Origin: Clostridium tagluense
GTDB taxonomy: Bacteria; Bacillota; Clostridia; Clostridiales; Clostridiaceae
Length of the DNA stretch: 64,000 nucleotides
Assembly: GCF_003865095.1 (NCBI RefSeq)
Contig: NZ_BHYK01000006.1
Span: 104,270 to 168,269, forward strand
Reading direction: 5' to 3'
Shown: positions 1 through 9,425 of the stretch, one piece after another
Position numbering within the stretch: the stretch's first letter is position 1
Layout: every line of letters begins with the position of its first letter
The notes under the pieces: generated by a model
What the model saw: only the letters and a program-made list of their open reading frames with translations
The model's database searches: none
What the model was told of the DNA's origin: nothing
Made by a program: the position numbers and the translations under genes

Positions 1-1045
1 TTCCGATAATTGCTTTATCAATAACCACATTATTTCCTATTTTAGTATTTGGCAGAATAACCGAATTGGTTATTTTTGTATTTTTGCCTACATGTACTCC
101 TTGAAAAAGCACACAATTGCTTACCTCTCCAAAAACAGTACAACCCTCATTTACCATGGCATTACTTATCTTAGCATCAGGTCCAATATATTGAGGTGGC
201 AACATAGCATTAACTGTATATATTCTCCATTTAGCGTCATGTATATTCAAATCATTGTCTTCAGATAGTAAATCCATATTGGCTTCCCAAAAGCTTTCAA
301 TAGTACCAACATCTCTCCAATATCCTTTGAAGGGATAGGCATATAGCTTTTGATTATTTTCTATCATTTTTGGTATTATATTCTTACCAAAATCATTACT
401 AGAACTTTTATCAAGGTTGTCCTCTTTTAAAAGTTGTTTAAGAACAGACCAATTAAATATATAAACTCCCATAGATGCTAAATTGCTTTTTGGGTTTTCT
501 GGTTTTTCCTCAAATTCATAAATAGTATTATCTTCCCGAGTGTTCATCATTCCAAATCTACTGGCCTCATCCTTTGATACTTCTAATACTGCAATAGTAA
601 CATCTGCAGCTTTTTCTTTATGATAATCTAGCATTTTGGAATAATCCATTTTATAAATATGATCTCCTGATAAAATAAGTACATATTCTGGATCATAACT
701 ATCAATGTAATTTGTATTTTGATATATAGCATCTGCCGTACCATTGTACCAATTGCCTCCGTCTTCGCTTTGGTAAGGGGCAAGCATACTTACGCCGCCA
801 TTTCTTCTATCCAAATCCCAAGGTGCACCTATGCCTATATGAGCGTTTAAAGTCAAGGGTTGGTATTGAGTAAGAACTCCTACGGTGTCTATATTAGAAT
901 TAGAACAATTACTTAAAGAAAAATCAATAATTCTATACTTTCCTCCAAAGGGTACTGCTGGCTTTGCTATGACTTTTGTTAATTGTTTTAGTCTTGACCC
1001 TTGGCCTCCTGCGAGTATCATAGCTATCATTTCTTTTTTTAACAT
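1..1045 (-). CDS. glgC: Glucose-1-phosphate adenylyltransferase GlgC (partial, 3' end outside window)
   Basis: Makes ADP-glucose from glucose-1-phosphate and ATP, the committed step of bacterial glycogen synthesis in the cytoplasm. The 348 visible residues begin [19 protein letters not shown], with the nucleotidyltransferase signature GGQGSRL near residue 13. They continue through the sugar-binding region ([28 protein letters not shown]) into the left-handed beta-helix repeats at the C-terminus (hexapeptides such as [12 protein letters not shown]). The family is about 380-400 residues long, so roughly 40 are missing beyond the window edge. The start at 1045 follows a GGGGGAG ribosome site with good spacing. 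glgD or glgA would be expected further left, outside the window. Family assignment is secure. Confidence 0.96.
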   Translation of the reverse strand, partial: MLKKEMIAMILAGGQGSRLKQLTKVIAKPAVPFGGKYRIIDFSLSNCSNSNIDTVGVLTQYQPLTLNAHIGIGAPWDLDRRNGGVSMLAPYQSEDGGNWYNGTADAIYQNTNYIDSYDPEYVLILSGDHIYKMDYSKMLDYHKEKAADVTIAVLEVSKDEASRFGMMNTREDNTIYEFEEKPENPKSNLASMGVYIFNWSVLKQLLKEDNLDKSSSNDFGKNIIPKMIENNQKLYAYPFKGYWRDVGTIESFWEANMDLLSEDNDLNIHDAKWRIYTVNAMLPPQYIGPDAKISNAMVNEGCTVFGEVSNCVLFQGVHVGKNTKITNSVILPNTKIGNNVVIDKAIIG

Positions 1046-1500
1046 GCTAGTTCTCCCCCTTTTTAAACTTCTGTTAATAATTTAACATACAATAGTTTAC
1101 AATAAATAAAATTTAAAACCATATCAGTAAAAAATAATGTTCTATATTTTTTAAATTTTTAATAATGAAAAGAAAATTTCTTTTCTATAATTTGTTAGAA
1201 TATTTAAATAATATATTTCAAATTATACCATATTATTATCAAAAAACCATAAAAAAAACATTAAATAATTGGAATTTTATATTTTATTTAATTTTACCAT
1301 CTTTTATCTATAATATAAGTATTTTATTTGAATTTATGCAATGTTTTAGTTTGAACGATTTTCTAGCTTAGCATTCCTCAATAAATTATAATTTGTAATA
1401 GGAACACATAATTGTGCCCTTGCGTTTTAATGAAACAATTCTACCTTATACAAATAAATTCATTTCAGAAAAAAGTGTGATTTTAAGGCTTTCACAGGGC
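1046..1500. other. AT-rich intergenic stretch upstream of glgC
   Basis: No convincing gene is seen. An open stretch at 1165-1371 on the plus strand codes only low-complexity Phe/Ile/Asn/Tyr residues and has no ribosome site, so it is not called. The stretch should hold the glgC promoter (minus strand), which could not be placed confidently. Confidence 0.5.
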
Positions 1501-1502
1501 AA

Positions 1503-1630
1503 TAAAAAAAAAGGCATGAACTCCTTAGTTCTTGAAGATTAACATAGCTTATATTGAAAATCTCAGATTTTTAGACACAGTAAAATAAGAATAACAATCA
1601 TAACGACTTGCTATTCAATCACCTCTAAAT
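1503..1630 (-). other. Possible small independent transcription unit
   Basis: On the minus strand an AGAGGTGA ribosome-site-like sequence (near 1621-1630) is followed by very short frames. One of them is a 12-residue hydrophobic peptide, MIVILILLCLKI. A GAACT/AGTTC hairpin (1515-1534) then runs into ten T residues (1503-1512). The unit lies between the murA terminator and glgC, so it could be a separate small RNA or a tiny membrane-peptide gene. This is inference only; no family was recognised. Confidence 0.2.
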
Positions 1631-1659
1631 TTATTTTATTAATATTATTGTATGCCATT

Positions 1660-1706
1660 TCTATTAAAAAAATAACCACTACATCTTAATTTAAAGATGT
1701 AGTGGT
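1660..1706 (-). terminator. Rho-independent terminator of murA
   Basis: The 14-base arms ACCACTACATCTTA/TAAAGATGTAGTGGT form a near-perfect stem (1675-1706). On the minus strand it is followed by a run of seven T residues. It sits about 65 bases past the murA stop. Confidence 0.9.
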
Positions 1707-1768
1707 ATCTATGTTTAATAATATTTATAATTTTTTAATATCTATTTTTTGATTTTCTGCCACATTCC

Positions 1769-3055
1769 TTAGCAAATATCATCCTCTTTATTTTCTTCCA
1801 GATCAGTTTCAACTAATTTAATATTCGCACCCAGTGATAGGAAATCCTTAACAATATTCACATATCCACGTTCAATATGTTCCACCCCAGTAATATAGGT
1901 TGTACCTTCTGCAATTAATCCAGCTAAAATAAGAGATATTCCAGCTCTTACATCTGAAGCGTTAACCCAGGCGCCTTTTAAAGACCTATTACCAGGAATT
2001 ATTGCACTTCCTTGTTTTATAATAATATCTGCTCCCATGCGATTTAACTCCTGGCAATGATTAAATCTTCCTGGATAAACCTTATCAACAATAACACTGT
2101 GACTGCTTGCTAATATAAGCAGGGCAGTTAGTGGCTGTTGCAGATCCGTTGCGAATCCGGGATACATAGTGGCCTTAACATTTACACCCTGAATTTTCCC
2201 TTGTGTATATGCTCTTATAAAATCATTTCCTTCTTCTATACATACCCCTGCTTCCTCAAGCTTTGCTGTGCAGGATATCAAATGCTCAGGTATAATACCG
2301 GAAGCTTTAATATCCCCTCCTGTTATAGCTGCTGCCATTAGATACGACCCAGCAATTAATCTATCCGGAATAGCGCAGTGGGTACCTCCACCTAGTGATT
2401 TTACACCTTCAATAGTAATTATGTCTGTTCCAGCACCCTTAACGAAAGCGCCCATTTCATTTAAAAATATAGCCACATCAACAACTTCCGGGTCCTTAGC
2501 CGCATTTCGTAATATTGTTTTGCCCTGCGCAAGTACAGCTGCAAGCATTATATTTATAGTTGCTCCGCTTGAAATTACATCTAAATATATATCTGCTCCA
2601 ATAAGTTTATTTGCCTGGACCACATAATAATCCTTATAGAAATTAAATTTTGCGCCCAATGCTTCAAGCCCTTTGATATGTTGATCAATAGGTCTTGACC
2701 CAAAATCATCGCCTCCTGGATATCCTATAGAAACCCTTTTAAATTTTGCTAGCAATGCTCCGGCAAAATAATAAGAGGCTCTAAAGTCAGCAGATTTACT
2801 ATGGTCTATAATTGCACTATTAATATTAGATGGATCTAGTATTAATTTATCTTCTTTAATTATTATCTTCATCCCAATATCCTTAGCAATATCACATACT
2901 AAGCTAACATCAGAAATATTAGGTATGTTTTTTAATATAACCACTTCATCACATAAACAACACGCAACAAGTAATGGCAACGAGCTGTTTTTTGACCCAG
3001 GTATAGTGATACTACCTTTTAAAGGATTACCCCTTGTGATTTCTAACCAACGCAT
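1769..3055 (-). CDS. murA: UDP-N-acetylglucosamine 1-carboxyvinyltransferase MurA (Asp at the usual active-site Cys)
   Basis: Catalyses the first committed step of peptidoglycan synthesis, transfer of enolpyruvate from PEP to UDP-GlcNAc. The protein has 428 residues, normal for the family, with two EPSP-synthase-like domains. The catalytic Lys lies in PGSKNSS (residues 19-25) and the UDP-GlcNAc loop is GSRPIDQHIKGLEALGA. At the position that is Cys115 in E. coli (PGGC) this protein reads PGGDDFGSRP, placing Asp116 where the fosfomycin-reactive Cys usually lies. The ATG at 3055 is preferred because AGGAG lies six bases upstream; an in-frame TTG two codons earlier would overlap that spacing. 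It is probably monocistronic, with its own terminator. Clostridia often carry two MurA paralogues; whether this is the second cannot be told here. Confidence 0.95.
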   Translation of the reverse strand: MRWLEITRGNPLKGSITIPGSKNSSLPLLVACCLCDEVVILKNIPNISDVSLVCDIAKDIGMKIIIKEDKLILDPSNINSAIIDHSKSADFRASYYFAGALLAKFKRVSIGYPGGDDFGSRPIDQHIKGLEALGAKFNFYKDYYVVQANKLIGADIYLDVISSGATINIMLAAVLAQGKTILRNAAKDPEVVDVAIFLNEMGAFVKGAGTDIITIEGVKSLGGGTHCAIPDRLIAGSYLMAAAITGGDIKASGIIPEHLISCTAKLEEAGVCIEEGNDFIRAYTQGKIQGVNVKATMYPGFATDLQQPLTALLILASSHSVIVDKVYPGRFNHCQELNRMGADIIIKQGSAIIPGNRSLKGAWVNASDVRAGISLILAGLIAEGTTYITGVEHIERGYVNIVKDFLSLGANIKLVETDLEENKEDDIC

Positions 3056-3249
3056 GTACAACTCCTACCTTTTTTGTTTTTTGCTTTTATTATACCATAT
3101 TTGTTCCTATTTATCATTTATAACCCTTTATATTCCATCATATTTAGAATAAACAAAAGATTTTTTTTACATTTTTGAGTAAATTTCTTAGCTTACATAA
3201 TTAGAGGCTTTGACCCCTACAAATAATATCTATAGAATCAAAAAAAATA

Positions 3250-3287
3250 AAACTTCAATGGGAGTATTAATCTCCTTTTGAAGTCTT
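3250..3287 (-). terminator. Terminator of speD
   Basis: The AACTTCAA...GGAG / CTCC...TTGAAGT stem-loop is followed on the minus strand by TTTTATTTTTTTT. It lies about 35 bases beyond the speD stop. Confidence 0.85.
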
Positions 3288-3319
3288 TAATTAAAATGAT
3301 TTAGTGGGTTTTAAAGAAG

Positions 3320-4138
3320 TTACCCATTAGAAATGTCCATACCATAAAATATTTCCACCATTTCTTTTTTTAATTTCTTTATAATATCACATTTTTCATC
3401 ATTATTTAAATCTTTTTCTGTAATCTCAAATAAATAATTATCAAGCTCAAAATCATTTAATATCATTTTTGTATGAAATATATTAGATTGATATATATTC
3501 ATGTCAATTAAATTGTATCTATTTATAGTTTCACTTGCTATATAATTTTGTATAGAATTAATTTCATGATCTATAAAATGCTTTTTACCATCCATATCTC
3601 TAGTAAAGCCACGAACCCTGTAATCAATAGTAATAATATCAGAATCAAAGCTACCTATTAAATAGTTTAGAGCTTTTAATGGGGATATAGTTCCACATGT
3701 TGCTACATCTATGTCCACTCTAAAGGTGCTTATATTGTTTTGAGGATGACTTTCAGGATAAGTATGTACCGTCACATGACTTTTGTCTAAATGAGCCACA
3801 ATATTCTCACGAATTGGAGTTAAAACCCCTCTATTACAAGAAGGGTCAACCATATATAGTGGAATTTCTTCCTCTGAAATAAGTAGTGTTACACTTGCTC
3901 CCTGAGGGTCATAGTCTTGCTTGGCAATGTTTAGTACGCTAGCGCCTATTATGTTAGTAACATCAGTAAGAATTTTTGTTAATCTCTCAGCATTATATTG
4001 TTCATCAATGTACTCTATATATTTCTTGCGGTCTTCTTCCGTCCTTGTATAACAAATATCATAAATATTAAAACTTAATGATTTTGTTAAATTGTTAAAC
4101 CCATATAGCTTTATCTTATTTTTATCATTTTTAACCAA
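3320..4138 (-). CDS. speD: S-adenosylmethionine decarboxylase proenzyme SpeD, E. coli type
   Basis: Decarboxylates AdoMet to give the aminopropyl donor for spermidine. The 272 residues match the long (about 264-residue) E. coli-type family rather than the short Thermotoga/Bacillus type. The self-processing site is [16 protein letters not shown]. Cleavage is expected between Lys119 and Ser120, with Ser120 becoming the pyruvoyl cofactor. The conserved [16 protein letters not shown] segment carries the Cys that matches the E. coli proton-donor Cys. The start is TTG at 4138, seven bases after GGGG; no in-frame ATG exists near it. No speE or other polyamine gene is adjacent, and the gene has its own terminator. 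Confidence 0.95.
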   Translation of the reverse strand: MVKNDKNKIKLYGFNNLTKSLSFNIYDICYTRTEEDRKKYIEYIDEQYNAERLTKILTDVTNIIGASVLNIAKQDYDPQGASVTLLISEEEIPLYMVDPSCNRGVLTPIRENIVAHLDKSHVTVHTYPESHPQNNISTFRVDIDVATCGTISPLKALNYLIGSFDSDIITIDYRVRGFTRDMDGKKHFIDHEINSIQNYIASETINRYNLIDMNIYQSNIFHTKMILNDFELDNYLFEITEKDLNNDEKCDIIKKLKKEMVEIFYGMDISNG

Positions 4139-4408
4139 CTTTATTCCCCATTTCTCTTAGACATCTTCTAAAAAAATTATATAACTTATAGCTTCTTTGT
4201 CAAGACATAAATTTAAGTACATATCTATTCTATATAATTTTTTACTTGAAGTATATACTTTTTAACATTATAATCATTAATAATAGTAAACTGTATATAA
4301 TTTTATATATTTATTATTAACTTTGTAACGTGGATTTGAATATATATAAGTATAGCATTTATATGTTATCACAAATATACATCATTAAAATATGGAGGTA
4401 TCAATACA

Positions 4409-5494
4409 ATGGATAAAAAATTAAAAGTTGGTTTACTAGGTGGAACTGGATTTGTTGGTCAACGTCTTGTTACACTGCTAGCAGATCACCCTTACTTTGA
4501 AATAGCTGTTATTGCTGCTAGTGAGAACTCTGTGGGTAAAACTTATTTTGAAGCTGTAAATAATAGATGGAAATTAGATATTCCAATGCCAGACAGTGTT
4601 AAAAGTATAGTAATAAAAAATATAGATCAAGTAGATTTAATAAGCAGTGAAGTAGATTTTGTATTCTGCGCTGTCAATATGCCTGCCAATGAAATTAGAG
4701 AAATCGAAGAAAAATATGCAAAAGCTGAAACTCCTGTAATTTCAAATAACTCTGCACATAGACATACTAGCGATGTTCCAATGGTTATTCCAGAAATAAA
4801 TGCTGACCATTTTGAATTAATTCAGGTTCAACGCAGGCGTCTAGGAACTAAAAGAGGCTTTATTGTTGCTAAACCTAATTGCTCAATTCAAAGTTATGTT
4901 CCTGCTATAAGTGCACTTATGCAATATAAGCCTAAAAAAATATTAGTTTGTACCTATCAAGCTATATCTGGCTCTGGAAAAATATTTTCAGACTGGCCAG
5001 AAATTAATGATAATGTAATACCCTATATAGGTGGAGAAGAAGAAAAGAGTGAGCAGGAGCCTCTAAAAATTTGGGGTCATATAGAAAATGATATGGTGGT
5101 TAATGCTGTGGATCCTATTATTTCAACTCAATGCATACGTGTTCCTGTGTCAGATGGACACTTAGCTGCAGTGTTTGTTTCCTTTGAAGATAAACCATCT
5201 AAAGAAACTATTTTGCAGCATTGGGCAAGTTTCCAGGGAAAACCTCAACTTTTAAAACTCCCAAATGCCCCTAATCAATTTTTAACCTACTTTGAGGAAA
5301 ATGATAGACCGCAAACTGGGCTAGATAGAAATATTGAAAAAGGCATGGGCATATCAATTGGAAGACTACGAGAAGATAGTTTGTTTGACTACAAATTTGT
5401 TTGCCTATCACATAATACTCTACGTGGTGCAGCCGGTGGAGCAGTTCTTACAGCTGAACTTTTAATGGCTGAAGGCTATTTGACTTCAAAATAA
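4409..5494 (+). CDS. asd: Aspartate-semialdehyde dehydrogenase
   Basis: NADPH-dependent reduction of aspartyl-phosphate to aspartate semialdehyde, the branch point to lysine/diaminopimelate, threonine and methionine. The 361 residues include an N-terminal Rossmann motif GLLGGTGFVGQRL (8-20), the catalytic Cys158 in KPNCSIQ and the C-terminal SDGHLAAV and HNTLRGAAGGAV segments. Length and the KPNC motif fit the archaeal/fungal-like subclass rather than the E. coli type. It is a single gene on the plus strand, 14 bases after GGAGG, with divergent speD upstream and a strong terminator downstream. No T-box or lysine riboswitch was recognised in the 270 bases upstream. Confidence 0.95.
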   Translation: MDKKLKVGLLGGTGFVGQRLVTLLADHPYFEIAVIAASENSVGKTYFEAVNNRWKLDIPMPDSVKSIVIKNIDQVDLISSEVDFVFCAVNMPANEIREIEEKYAKAETPVISNNSAHRHTSDVPMVIPEINADHFELIQVQRRRLGTKRGFIVAKPNCSIQSYVPAISALMQYKPKKILVCTYQAISGSGKIFSDWPEINDNVIPYIGGEEEKSEQEPLKIWGHIENDMVVNAVDPIISTQCIRVPVSDGHLAAVFVSFEDKPSKETILQHWASFQGKPQLLKLPNAPNQFLTYFEENDRPQTGLDRNIEKGMGISIGRLREDSLFDYKFVCLSHNTLRGAAGGAVLTAELLMAEGYLTSK

Positions 5495-5507
5495 AAGTAT
5501 AAATATA

Positions 5508-5560
5508 ACCCCCTATTATTTCAAGATAATTTTCAATTTGAAATAATAGGGGGGTTTTTA
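5508..5560. terminator. Strong terminator after asd, probably bidirectional
   Basis: The arms ACCCCCTATTATTTCAA and TTGAAATAATAGGGGGGT pair over 17 bases and are followed by TTTTTATTTT on the plus strand. The minus-strand side is AT-rich, so it may also stop readthrough from hemL. Confidence 0.92.
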
Positions 5561-5575
5561 TTTTAATTTAAATGC

Positions 5576-5729
5576 GGGGACAGTTAACAACTAATTCACC
5601 TTCACCTTAAATGCCAGGGACAGTTAACAACTAATTCACTTTAATCAAAATTAAGTGAGGGACAGTTAACAACTATTTAGTTGTTAACTGTCCCTCACTG
5701 TTTATAAAATAGTTGTTAACCGTCCCCTA
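5576..5729. repeat. GGGGACAGTTAACAAC repeat cluster 1 (five copies, two orientations)
   Basis: Plus-strand copies begin near 5576, 5618 and 5658. Minus-strand copies occupy 5678-5696 and 5708-5726. The third and fourth copies meet head to head in a perfect 22-base palindrome (5654-5675 with 5678-5699, two-base loop). Plus copies follow asd (plus) and minus copies follow hemL (minus), so every copy reads away from the gene it follows. The last copy begins at the hemL stop codon (CTA at 5727-5729). One copy carries CGTCCCC instead of TGTCCCC. Confidence 0.95.
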
Positions 5730-7001
5730 GTATTTAAAACTCTTAAATACCTCTAAGAATCTCTCAATATCCTCCTGCGTATGTTTCACACATAAAAATG
5801 TTGCCTCAAATTGAGAAGGTGCAACATTTATTCCATTTGTTATCATATGCTCAAAGTATTTTGAAAATATCTTAGCATCACAAGTTTTAGCATCTTCAAA
5901 ATTTTTAACTTCTTTCTTTTTCGTAAAGAAAGGTGTAATCATTGAACCACATCTATTAACTACCATTGGTATGCCGTTTTCTTTTGCAATTTCTAGTAGT
6001 CCCTTTTCAAGTTTTTTACACAGCTTCTCCATGTGCTCATAAAGACTTGGGTTATTATAAAGCTTAGTTAATGTTGCGTATCCAGCTGCCATTACCACAG
6101 GATTTCCTGACATAGTACCGGCTTGATAAACTGGTCCCATAGGTGATAATTTCTCCATTATCTCTTTTTTACCACCATAAGCACCACAAGGAAGTCCGCC
6201 TCCCATGATTTTTGCATAAGTTATTAAATCAGGCGTTATTCCATAAATGCTTTGCGCGCCTTTATATGCTACTCTAAATCCACTCATTACTTCATCAAAA
6301 ATAAGTAGGCTCTTGTATTTATCACATAAACTTCTGATTTCTAACAAAAATTCTTTTTCAGCAGGGATAACTCCCATATTTCCTGCCACTGGCTCAATTA
6401 TTATGCAGGCAATATCATCCCCGTATTTCTCAAATATTTGTTTTACGCTATCTATATCATTGTAATTTGCTATTAATGTATTTATGATGCTTTCTTTTGG
6501 AACACCTGCAGATCCAGGTATGCCAGCTGTAATTACTCCTGAACCTGCCTGAACTAGAAATCCTTCAGCATGCCCATGGTAACAACCTGCAAATTTTATT
6601 ATTTTATCCTTTCCTGTGTACCCTCTTGCAAGTTTAACTGCACTCATTGTAGCTTCTGTACCTGAGTTAACCATTCTTACCATATCTACATTATCCACGG
6701 TGCTACAAATATGTTTGGCAAGTTTTAGTTCTAATTCTGTAGGTGCACCAAATGCTATAGCATCAGCACAGGTATCTTGTATTGCTTTTACTACCTCTTT
6801 ATCACTATGTCCAAGTATCATAGGTCCCCATGCACATACGAAATCTATGTATTTGTTTCCCTCTTCATCATAAATGTATGCACCCATACCTTTTTTAATA
6901 ATTGGAGGATTTACAGTTAAATCCTTAAAAGCTCTAACTGGACTATTAACTCCACCAGGCATGTATTGTTTTGATTCATTAAATATGTCTAAATTCTTCA
7001 T
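5727..7001 (-). CDS. hemL: Glutamate-1-semialdehyde 2,1-aminomutase
   Basis: Pyridoxal-phosphate enzyme that converts glutamate-1-semialdehyde to 5-aminolevulinate, second step of the C5 route to tetrapyrroles. The 424 residues are full length. The PLP-binding Lys is K264 in [16 protein letters not shown]. The gatekeeping segment [16 protein letters not shown] (112-127) and the CYHGHAEGF loop are present. It is the last gene of the cobQ-cbiB-hemA-hemL transcript, 125 bases after hemA, with AGAGG before the ATG. Context indicates that its product feeds corrinoid synthesis; the hemB/C/D genes are not in the window. A dispersed repeat starts directly at the stop codon. Confidence 0.97.
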   Translation of the reverse strand: MKNLDIFNESKQYMPGGVNSPVRAFKDLTVNPPIIKKGMGAYIYDEEGNKYIDFVCAWGPMILGHSDKEVVKAIQDTCADAIAFGAPTELELKLAKHICSTVDNVDMVRMVNSGTEATMSAVKLARGYTGKDKIIKFAGCYHGHAEGFLVQAGSGVITAGIPGSAGVPKESIINTLIANYNDIDSVKQIFEKYGDDIACIIIEPVAGNMGVIPAEKEFLLEIRSLCDKYKSLLIFDEVMSGFRVAYKGAQSIYGITPDLITYAKIMGGGLPCGAYGGKKEIMEKLSPMGPVYQAGTMSGNPVVMAAGYATLTKLYNNPSLYEHMEKLCKKLEKGLLEIAKENGIPMVVNRCGSMITPFFTKKKEVKNFEDAKTCDAKIFSKYFEHMITNGINVAPSQFEATFLCVKHTQEDIERFLEVFKSFKY

Positions 7002-7126
7002 ATTAGTTTCCTCTTTTCTTAATATTAATTTTTGATGTTTTTATACTACAGTAGAAAAATCACTACAATTGTGTAGTTAAAAATCTACTAAAATATTAAT
7101 TTTATTGGCTAGCAAAGTAATTAAAG

Positions 7127-8305
7127 CTAAAAAATCCTGCTTATTATGTCCACACATTCTTTAGCCCTCCCCTTCAAATGTTCCTCCTTTAAGACATCTA
7201 TAGCTCTATTTATATAGGCATTTGAAGTACTCTTCAAAAGTATCTCTGCTAATTTCTCATTATCTTTAGTCTCTTTCTTGTGCTTAAAAGTATCTAATCT
7301 TTCTTTGTAGATGTCTTCACCATTGTGTTTTATCCTTTTTATAAAGGATGATAGCTCTTTCATGGTTTTCCATTCTATATAATCTTTTACAGCTTTGTCC
7401 ACAATGTATCTGTTATTCTTCATGGAGGCTTCTCTTTTTTTATAGTTATCATCATGGATGTCTTTTAACGTATCTATGTCATATACTTCATATAAAGGAT
7501 TTTCACTTACTATTTCTTCAATATCCCTTGGCACAGCTAAATCGAATAATAATAAGCGCTTATTAGGTAACTCCTTTAAGTGGACCACAGTATGAGGAGC
7601 CGATGTACAAGATATAACACAATCCACCTCTTCATAATACTTATGTATATCCTTAAAAGGTATCATTTTTACTCTTGGATCTTCTATATTAACCTTTTGA
7701 AGATCTCTAACTGCAATATATAGTAAATCGATTTTCCCCTCTAGTATATATTTTGAGGTTAATTCACCTACAGCTCCACAGCCTAAAACCATAAAGCTTT
7801 TAAGGCCCCTACCTATAGCCTTTTTAACTACCATAGAAGACGAGGAAACTGGTATATCACTTATTTTAGATTTAGTTCTAAATTCCTTGCCACAGGCAAT
7901 AGCATTTTCAAAAAGCCTTTGAAGTTCCTTTTTAGTTGTTTTAGAACCTTTCGCAGCTTCATAAGCGTCCCTAACTTGTCCTAAAATTTGGTCCTCTCCA
8001 AGTAATAATGAATCAAATCCACAAACCACTTCCATTAAGTGCCTAATAGCTTTTTCTTCCTTATAACTTTCTACACACTTTATCAAAGTCTTATCCCAAT
8101 TTAATGCTTCAAAAACTCTACCTATAATATCTTCATCTTTAGATTCAAAATATATCTCTGTCCTGTTGCAAGTACTTAAAATAACTGCCTCTTCACAAAT
8201 ATTTAAAAGAGCTTCTAAATATTTTGCTTGACGCTTTGGTATAATTGAAAGTTTTTCTCTGATTTCTATTTTCACATCATGCTTTAGTCCTATTAATTGT
8301 ATCAT
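7127..8305 (-). CDS. hemA: Glutamyl-tRNA reductase
   Basis: NADPH-dependent reduction of glutamyl-tRNA(Glu) to glutamate-1-semialdehyde, the first and usually regulated step of the C5 tetrapyrrole pathway. The 392 residues carry the catalytic Cys46 in ILSTCNRTEIYFE and the GEDQILGQVRDAYE signature. They continue into an NADP-binding Rossmann segment (MVLGCGAVGELTSKYI) and the C-terminal dimerisation helix. It starts four bases after the cbiB stop; its ribosome site GGAGATGA overlaps the cbiB end, so the two are translationally coupled. With cobQ and cbiB it forms a cobalamin-riboswitch unit, tying ALA supply to corrinoid demand. Confidence 0.97.
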   Translation of the reverse strand: MIQLIGLKHDVKIEIREKLSIIPKRQAKYLEALLNICEEAVILSTCNRTEIYFESKDEDIIGRVFEALNWDKTLIKCVESYKEEKAIRHLMEVVCGFDSLLLGEDQILGQVRDAYEAAKGSKTTKKELQRLFENAIACGKEFRTKSKISDIPVSSSSMVVKKAIGRGLKSFMVLGCGAVGELTSKYILEGKIDLLYIAVRDLQKVNIEDPRVKMIPFKDIHKYYEEVDCVISCTSAPHTVVHLKELPNKRLLLFDLAVPRDIEEIVSENPLYEVYDIDTLKDIHDDNYKKREASMKNNRYIVDKAVKDYIEWKTMKELSSFIKRIKHNGEDIYKERLDTFKHKKETKDNEKLAEILLKSTSNAYINRAIDVLKEEHLKGRAKECVDIISRIF

Positions 8306-8309
8306 TTTA

Positions 8310-9293
8310 TCATCTCCAAAAACACATCACTATTACTAATATTGCGTATAATACGTATAGTATTATTAAATAAAACATTGACCCATACATTAATTTTATT
8401 GTATCTACTATATGTTCTTTTCCTAACTCTTTTATTTTATTTCCTATGGTTGGTTTGTACATTTTTTCTCCAAAATATATATTTGTCCCACCTAGCTGAA
8501 CTCTCATAGCCCCAGCTGCTGCACCTTCTGGATAAGCACAATTAGGGCTTTTATGATTTTTTCTATCTCTTATCATTACTTTTATACTGGCAAGAATATT
8601 CCCTCCAACCAGTGGTGCTGCTAAACAAATTAAAAATCCTGTTATTCTTGCAGGTACAAAATTAAATACATCATCTGTTTTTGCTGGAAAGAATCCAATA
8701 TATTTATATTTTTCATTCATATATCCAAGCATTGAATCCATAGTATTTACGCCCTTATACATCATAGCTAAAGGCGCTCCACCTAGTATTGCATAAAGAA
8801 TAGGGGCTATAACACCATCTGCTGTATTTTCTGCAATAGTCTCCACATCTGCCCTTATTATTTCATATTCATTAAGAGATTTTGTATCCCTACCTACAAT
8901 ATAAGATAATTTAACTCTTGCGTCTTCAATATCATTTTTAGCTAAGGAGTCATATACCTTTTTCCCCTCTTTATGAAGTCCTCTAGTCGCTATTGTTGTC
9001 CAAAGCAATATTATATTAAGAATATGATATATCAAAAAAACATCACTAGAAATCTTCAAAATTATAAAGGGTACTAAAAAACTAGAAAAAGCTATTATGA
9101 CTACAATGGCACCCCCAAAAACTTTAATTTGCTTATTGGTTTTACATAGCTTTCTAGCCCTATTATCTAATGCAGATATAAGTTTTCCTATATAAATCAC
9201 CGGATGTGGAAACCAATATGGATCTCCAATTAATAAGTCTAGAATAACCGCTAATATTAAATCTACTACATTCATGGCAAATAGAATTTCCAT
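8310..9293 (-). CDS. cbiB: Adenosylcobinamide-phosphate synthase CbiB/CobD
   Basis: Membrane protein that attaches aminopropanol (or its phosphate) to adenosylcobyric acid. The 327 residues begin with a hydrophobic stretch (VVDLILAVILDLLIGDPYWFPHPV) containing the DxxxGDPxxxPHPV signature. The conserved ENTADGVIAPILYAILGGAP and YPEGAAAGAMRVQLGG motifs follow, with several membrane segments up to the C-terminus. The start at 9293 follows GAGG; a second ATG six codons inside is possible. It is preceded by a repeat cluster (9336-9425) and overlaps the hemA control signals, inside the riboswitch operon. Confidence 0.95.
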   Translation of the reverse strand: MEILFAMNVVDLILAVILDLLIGDPYWFPHPVIYIGKLISALDNRARKLCKTNKQIKVFGGAIVVIIAFSSFLVPFIILKISSDVFLIYHILNIILLWTTIATRGLHKEGKKVYDSLAKNDIEDARVKLSYIVGRDTKSLNEYEIIRADVETIAENTADGVIAPILYAILGGAPLAMMYKGVNTMDSMLGYMNEKYKYIGFFPAKTDDVFNFVPARITGFLICLAAPLVGGNILASIKVMIRDRKNHKSPNCAYPEGAAAGAMRVQLGGTNIYFGEKMYKPTIGNKIKELGKEHIVDTIKLMYGSMFYLIILYVLYAILVIVMCFWR

Positions 9294-9335
9294 ATTAATT
9301 CCTCACTATCTTATAATGTTTTAATTTTTTATAAA

Positions 9336-9425
9336 GTTGTTAGCTGTCTTCAATTTTTCAGCTTAGTTCAATTAATTGTTAACTGTCCCCCACTTTTTAG
9401 TTTAATTAGTTGTTAACTGTCCCCA
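9336..9425 (-). repeat. GGGGACAGTTAACAAC repeat cluster 2 (three copies)
   Basis: All three copies read on the minus strand. The copies at 9403-9425 and 9374-9393 are clear; 9336-9352 is degenerate. The first copy is part of the cobQ reading frame: it codes Gly-Thr-Val-Asn-Asn and the TAA stop. The cluster lies between cobQ and cbiB in one transcript. Confidence 0.93.

Noticed and set aside
1165..1371. 68-residue plus-strand open frame
   Set aside because: Low-complexity Phe/Ile/Asn/Tyr composition from AT-rich DNA, no ribosome site, no recognisable motif.
1411..1500. Possible riboswitch in the glgC leader (GTGCCCT ... AGGGCA pairing)
   Set aside because: The pairing is short and no aptamer core motif, including cyclic-di-GMP types, could be recognised.
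4139..4408. Possible riboswitch or T-box upstream of asd
   Set aside because: The 270 bases are uniformly AT-rich with no lysine-riboswitch or T-box signature.
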